In this document: piece after piece, positions 60,020-64,000 of the stretch
How positions within the stretch are numbered: the first letter of the stretch is position 1
Layout: every line of letters begins with the position of its first letter
DNA from: Microbacterium maritypicum MF109
Lineage (GTDB): Bacteria > Actinomycetota > Actinomycetes > Actinomycetales > Microbacteriaceae
Assembly (NCBI RefSeq): GCF_000455825.1
Contig: NZ_ATAO01000195.1
Coordinates: 124,001-188,000 of the forward strand
DNA: 64,000 nt
Direction of reading: 5' to 3'
Program-made: the position numbers and the translations under genes
Notes under the pieces: generated by a model
Seen by the model: only the letters and a program-made list of their open reading frames with translations
Database searches by the model: none
Told to the model about the DNA's origin: nothing

Positions 60020-60678
60020 GGGGTGTCCGCGTCGGTCGACGGGGTGATGCGCTCGACCGCCCTGGTCACGTGCGCGGCGATCACGGCCTGCGCCTGCTCC
60101 GGGTCACCGCTCGCGATGGCATCGACGATCTGTTGGTGGCTGCGCACATGCTCTTCCTGCTCGGCAGGGTCGAGAGCGGCGTTGGCGGCATGCAGGAAAC
60201 CGGTGATGCGTCCGCGCAGCTGGCCGCTCAACTCGTCGAGGAAGCGGTGCTCGGCGAGGTCGGCGAGCGTCTCGTGGAACAGGCGGTCCTGGCGCAGCAC
60301 CTCGTCGATGTCGCCGGGTGCCGCATCCGCCATCGCCTGGATGATGGCACCGAGTCGGGCGGCGGATTCCTCGTTCCACCGCTCCTGCACGCGGATCGCC
60401 ATGAACTGCTCGAGCACGATCCGCAGGCTCGAGATCTCCTGGAGGTCTTGTGCGCTCAGCTGGGCGACGCGGGCGCCGCGGCGGGGCTCCCGGGTGATGA
60501 GGCGCTCCTCGGCGAGACGGGTCAGTGCCTCGCGTACCGGGATGTGGCTGACGCCCAGCCGGTCGGCGAGCTTGCGTTCGACGAGGCGCTCACCGGGGGC
60601 GAGTTCTCCGGAATGGATGGCCGCACGCAGCTCGTCTGCGACCTGTTCGGCGATGTTCTGATCCGAGACGCTGCGCAT
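60016..60678 (-). CDS. GntR-family (FadR/FCD) transcriptional regulator
   Basis: Regulator of 220 residues. The N-terminal winged helix (IHSGELAPGERLVERKLAD, VSHIPVREALTRL) is followed by an all-helical FCD domain with metal/ligand residues in DRLFHETLAD and HVRSHQQIVDAI. FCD regulators usually sense organic acids or sugar acids. It is divergent from an MFS carrier; two TGCTATAGCA-type sites lie between them. Confidence 0.9.
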   Translation of the reverse strand: MRSVSDQNIAEQVADELRAAIHSGELAPGERLVERKLADRLGVSHIPVREALTRLAEERLITREPRRGARVAQLSAQDLQEISSLRIVLEQFMAIRVQERWNEESAARLGAIIQAMADAAPGDIDEVLRQDRLFHETLADLAEHRFLDELSGQLRGRITGFLHAANAALDPAEQEEHVRSHQQIVDAIASGDPEQAQAVIAAHVTRAVERITPSTDADTP

Positions 60679-60738
60679 TCGGTGCCCTTCTCGATCCGCG
60701 GTTCCGTCTCGTCGAGCGGGCGCGCATTCGTTCGCTCG

Positions 60739-60750
60739 ATGCTATGGCAT
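60739..60750. promoter_or_regulatory. GntR-type operator candidate ATGCTATGGCAT
   Basis: Near-palindrome (one mismatch) in the divergent region, 60 bp before the GntR start. It resembles the perfect copy at 60788. Confidence 0.6.
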
Positions 60751-60787
60751 TTTCCGGATGAGTGGACACGGCGAGGGTTTTGCTAGA

Positions 60788-60797
60788 TGCTATAGCA
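60788..60797. promoter_or_regulatory. GntR-type operator candidate TGCTATAGCA
   Basis: Perfect 10-bp palindrome 31 bp before the MFS start, well placed to block the carrier promoter. Confidence 0.65.
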
Positions 60798-60827
60798 AGC
60801 CAGTCCATCGATGACGAAGGAGTTGTC

Positions 60828-62192
60828 ATGTCCGGGAACGGAATCGCCCCCGATACGCGCACGTCAGAGGAGGTCGGGGCCTCCGCCATGAAGAAGGCGA
60901 TCTGGCGCCTCGGCCCGTTCCTCGGGCTGCTCTATCTCGTCGCCTACATGGACCGCAACAACGCGGGCTTCGCCAAGCTGGAGATGACGGCGGCGCTGCA
61001 GATCACCGAAGCGGCCTTCGGATTCGCCGCCGGCATCTTCTTCATCGGGTACCTGCTGTTCGAAGTGCCGAGCAATCTCCTGCTCGAGCGCTTCGGTGCG
61101 CGCAAGTGGATCGCGCGCATCATGGTCTCCTGGGGTCTGGTCGCCGCCCTGACGGCCTTCGTGCAGGATGCGACCCAGTTCGCCATCGCACGCTTCGTGC
61201 TGGGCATCGCCGAAGCCGGCTTCTTCCCCGGAGTGCTCCTGTACCTCACGCTCTGGTTCCCGCGGCAGTACCGCACGCAGGTGCTCGCGGTGTTCGTCTT
61301 GTCGAACCCGATCGCGAACGCGGTCGCGGCACCGCTGTCGGGCTGGATGCTCGAACTGCACGGGATGTGGGGCCTCGACGGCTGGCAGCTGGTCTTCCTG
61401 CTGCAGGGCATCCCCGCGGTGATCCTCGCCTTCGTCGTCTTCTTCTGGCTGCCCGACCGCCCGCAGGACGCCCGCTGGCTCGACCCGACCGAACAGCGGT
61501 GGATCAACGACACCCTGGCCGCCGAGACCGCGGCCACCGAGCAGAAGCACGGGCGGCTGCGCCTGCGCGAGGTGTTCAGCAACGGGCGTCTGTGGACCCT
61601 GATCGTGCTCTTCTTCGGCGTCGTGTTCGGCGCGTACGGGCTGGGCATGTGGCTGCCGACGATCGTGAAGAGCATGGGCGACTTCTCCAACTCCACCACC
61701 GGATGGCTCGTCGCCCTGCCGAACCTGTGCGCCGCGCTCGTGATGCTCCCCTGGGAGCGCGCAGCCAGGAAGCAGGGCAACATCCCCCTGCAGATCGGCA
61801 TCACGCTCACGATCACCGCGCTCTCGCTCATCGCGGCGGTCGCGGCCCAGGGCACGCCGATCCTCGCGCTCGCCGCCCTGTGCGTCGGCATGTCGGCCCT
61901 GTTCTCGACGACACCGCTGTTCTGGAGCCTGCCGCCCATGGTGCTCACGGGCACGGCGGCTGCTGCCGGGCTGGCCTTCATCAACTCGGTCGGCAACCTG
62001 GCCGGTTTCGCCGGTCCGTATGCGATCGGCTGGATCAGCGAGACCACCGGATCGGCGATCTGGGGTCTGCTCCTCATCGCCGGGCTCACCCTGCTCGGCG
62101 CGAGCATCGCGTTCGTGCTGAGTCGACGGGCGGACTTCACGGTTCCGGCCGAGGTGCAGTTGAAAGCGGACGCCACGTCCGGGGTGCGGTGA
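60828..62192 (+). CDS. MFS transporter, ACS family (sugar-acid/organic-anion symporter-like)
   Basis: Carrier of 454 residues with 12 predicted helices. ACS-type blocks are YMDRNNAGFA, FFIGYLLFEVPSNLLLERFGAR, GIAEAGFFPGVLLYLTLWFP and WLPDRPQDARWL. Family members import galactonate, glucarate, phthalate or tartrate with protons. The ATG at 60828 has GAAGGAG. It is divergent from GntR, with putative operators between them, and its stop overlaps the next beta-helix gene (TGATG). Confidence 0.9.
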   Translation: MSGNGIAPDTRTSEEVGASAMKKAIWRLGPFLGLLYLVAYMDRNNAGFAKLEMTAALQITEAAFGFAAGIFFIGYLLFEVPSNLLLERFGARKWIARIMVSWGLVAALTAFVQDATQFAIARFVLGIAEAGFFPGVLLYLTLWFPRQYRTQVLAVFVLSNPIANAVAAPLSGWMLELHGMWGLDGWQLVFLLQGIPAVILAFVVFFWLPDRPQDARWLDPTEQRWINDTLAAETAATEQKHGRLRLREVFSNGRLWTLIVLFFGVVFGAYGLGMWLPTIVKSMGDFSNSTTGWLVALPNLCAALVMLPWERAARKQGNIPLQIGITLTITALSLIAAVAAQGTPILALAALCVGMSALFSTTPLFWSLPPMVLTGTAAAAGLAFINSVGNLAGFAGPYAIGWISETTGSAIWGLLLIAGLTLLGASIAFVLSRRADFTVPAEVQLKADATSGVR

Positions 62193-64000
62193 TGTCCCGC
62201 GCCGAACTGGATGCGAGTGTGCGATCGACGGGTCGCCGCGCCCTCATGACCGGACTCGGTGCGGTCGCCCTCGGCGCTGCCGGCTCTCTCGCCGGTGCGA
62301 CGACCGCTCAGGCCGCTCCCGTCGCGGCCGGTGCGAAGGACGTCCTCCGCGCGGAGACGGTCTCCGAGCTGTCCCGGTTGCGGGCACGCGACGGCGAGGT
62401 GGCCATCGTCGCCGGCTACCGGACCCCCGGCGACGCCGGGCTGCTCGTCTACGTAGGCTGCGGTGGGGCCGACGTCGCGGCCAACGGCGGCACGGTGATC
62501 GCCGGAAAGCGCGGCACCACGTGGCTGCTGCAGCATGACGGCACGGTCGACTTCCGGGTCTTCGGCATCACCGGGCCCGAGACGGCGGCCGATGACGCGC
62601 TCGACGCCCTGGTGAACGACCTCCGCGTCCGGCGGATCGAGGCGAGCACCGCTCTGCTCTTCCAGCGGCGGCACCGCTTCACCCGTTCCCACCTCGAGAT
62701 CGACTTCGGCGGTCATGTCATCACGACGGAGGGCATCGAGGCGAACACCCACGACAACCCGTTCGGTGCGGTGATGTTCTTCACCGGGGTGTCCCGCGAC
62801 GTCACCGTCGAGCACGCCCTGGCGGAAGCCTGGCCGGAGCTGACGGATGCGGTCGCCGTGCCCGATGCGTCGAAGTTCGCCGTCGACACCTGGTGGGCGG
62901 TGCAGTGCGATCCGGTCGCCGGCGGTGGGGCCGATGAGCGCGAGCTTCAGCGATTCGTCCAGGTGACGCAGCAGATCGACGGCACCCACATCCGGATCGA
63001 TTACCTCAACGGCTGGCCGCTCGACAAGGGGCGAAAGCTCGTCTGGCGGCAGGTGGATCCGGTCGCGGGGGTGCGCATCTCGAACATGCGGTTCCTCGGG
63101 GCCGGGCCCTTCGACGGACCGACGGACGGCTCCTTCCCGGACTCTCGCGAGCTCACCGGATCGCACCCGATCGCCTTCGAGTACGCGATCCACTGCGATG
63201 TCGCCGACGTGCACGCGAGCCGCACCTGGTGGCCCGTCATCATGCGCAGATGGAACACCCACTTCACGACCGAACGCTGCTCGGTCGAGAACCCGCCCAC
63301 GGTCTTCTACGGCGGTGCGGGCTATCTCACGCAGCAGATCTACAGCCTGTACGGTCGCGTGAGCGACTGCACGTCGTCGAACGCGCGGCACCTGAACGAT
63401 CTGACGGCCAGCGCCTACTGCATCGTCGAGAACTGCCACGGAGACGGCGACGATCAGGGCGGGAACCCCTTCACCACGCACGGGCAGTACGAGCACGATC
63501 TCACCTTCATCGGCAACTCGGGGCTGATGGACATCGCCAACTCCGGGGCGCAATGGGGCACCGCCGCGAAGCGCATCACGGTGCGCGACCACGTCTGCTC
63601 GTGGTTCGTCGCCGGCACGAAGATCAGCGACCTGACGCTCGAGAACGTCCGGGTGATCGGACGATCGACGTTCGATCCGCAGGCGACCATGACGATCAAT
63701 GCCGACGGGGCTCAGCTGCGCGGCTGCACCGCCGGGCTGCTGGCGATCGGCCAGCGATCGGCGCGATCATCGCGGCCGACGGTGATCGAGGACTGCACCT
63801 TCGCCCTCCCGAAGGATCAGGTGCTGATCCAGACGCCGGTCTCGGTGCCCGTCAGCTTCGTGCGATGCACGATCACCGGAATCGACGGGATGAAGGCACG
63901 AGGCGCCGGAGCCGTCGAGTTCGTCGACTGCCGGCTGAGCGGTCCGGCAACAGGTGCCCCGGCAGAGCTCGGTGCGTCGAGGGTGACCATCCGGGGCGGC
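62192..64000 (+). CDS. Beta-helix secreted protein, paralogue of 55277 (3' end outside window)
   Basis: Open at the window edge after 603 residues. A Tat-like signal (RSTGRRALMTGLGAVALG, cleavage near AQAAP) precedes the VDFRVFGI module and the blocks NARHLNDLTASAYC and THGQYEHDLTFIGNSG shared with the 725-residue protein. Roughly half of the positions agree by eye. It is translationally coupled to the MFS carrier (TGATG), suggesting that it releases that carrier's substrate or a precursor. Activity is unproven. Confidence 0.8.
   Translation, partial: MSRAELDASVRSTGRRALMTGLGAVALGAAGSLAGATTAQAAPVAAGAKDVLRAETVSELSRLRARDGEVAIVAGYRTPGDAGLLVYVGCGGADVAANGGTVIAGKRGTTWLLQHDGTVDFRVFGITGPETAADDALDALVNDLRVRRIEASTALLFQRRHRFTRSHLEIDFGGHVITTEGIEANTHDNPFGAVMFFTGVSRDVTVEHALAEAWPELTDAVAVPDASKFAVDTWWAVQCDPVAGGGADERELQRFVQVTQQIDGTHIRIDYLNGWPLDKGRKLVWRQVDPVAGVRISNMRFLGAGPFDGPTDGSFPDSRELTGSHPIAFEYAIHCDVADVHASRTWWPVIMRRWNTHFTTERCSVENPPTVFYGGAGYLTQQIYSLYGRVSDCTSSNARHLNDLTASAYCIVENCHGDGDDQGGNPFTTHGQYEHDLTFIGNSGLMDIANSGAQWGTAAKRITVRDHVCSWFVAGTKISDLTLENVRVIGRSTFDPQATMTINADGAQLRGCTAGLLAIGQRSARSSRPTVIEDCTFALPKDQVLIQTPVSVPVSFVRCTITGIDGMKARGAGAVEFVDCRLSGPATGAPAELGASRVTIRGG

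Overview
High-GC DNA with actinobacterial-style start regions, MalT-like and ROK regulators, and several LAxTG wall-sorting tails. This fits an actinobacterium, most likely of the Microbacteriaceae (Microbacterium-like). No rRNA, tRNA, insertion sequence, prophage or CRISPR array was seen. Genes are densely packed, with many ATGA/GTGA/TGATG overlaps.

Layout. (1) 1-5.2 kb: a two-component system (response regulator cut by the window edge) divergent from an ABC ATPase/FtsX-type permease pair. (2) 5.5-13.3 kb: a 1737-residue wall-anchored DUF11-repeat protein convergent with a MalT-like LuxR regulator. (3) 13.4-17.7 kb: a ThrE-type exporter, a Dcu-type C4-dicarboxylate/aspartate carrier, a peptidase E-like aspartyl dipeptidase and an SGNH hydrolase. 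(4) 18.3-29.7 kb: a surface-protein island. It holds two LAxTG proteins, an ECF sigma factor fused to its own membrane anti-sigma module, and a four-gene operon (UDP-GlcNAc 2-epimerase, 63-residue LAMTG mini-protein, processive family-2 glycosyltransferase, exosortase-like protein with Cys/Arg/His), followed by two secreted DUF11-like proteins. (5) 29.9-43.5 kb: a Cmx-like efflux pump, a small oxidoreductase locus with a putative MarR operator, a beta-helix/pentapeptide protein, a GH15 hydrolase, an LssY_C protein, CorA, a further LAxTG protein and a lipoprotein. (6) 43.6-57.5 kb: a carbohydrate island with a ROK regulator, three Gfo/Idh/MocA dehydrogenases, a sugar ABC importer lacking its ATPase, an epimerase, a DapA-family enzyme, a 2-hydroxyacid dehydrogenase, a GNAT protein and a Tat-exported beta-helix protein. 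(7) 57.6-64 kb: a MarR/quinone-oxidoreductase operon, a GntR/SDR operon divergent from an ACS-type MFS carrier, and a second beta-helix paralogue that runs off the window.

How it fits together. Region 4 looks like one surface-display system. A membrane-tethered sigma factor could switch on LAxTG and DUF11 proteins, while the epimerase and glycosyltransferase would supply a glycan and the exosortase-like enzyme would process or attach a substrate. Regions 6 and 7 look like uptake and oxidation of an unidentified carbohydrate, probably released by the paired beta-helix proteins. A nearly identical 25-bp promoter/operator at 32.4 kb and 59.06 kb suggests that the MarR protein of region 7 also controls the oxidoreductase locus of region 5.
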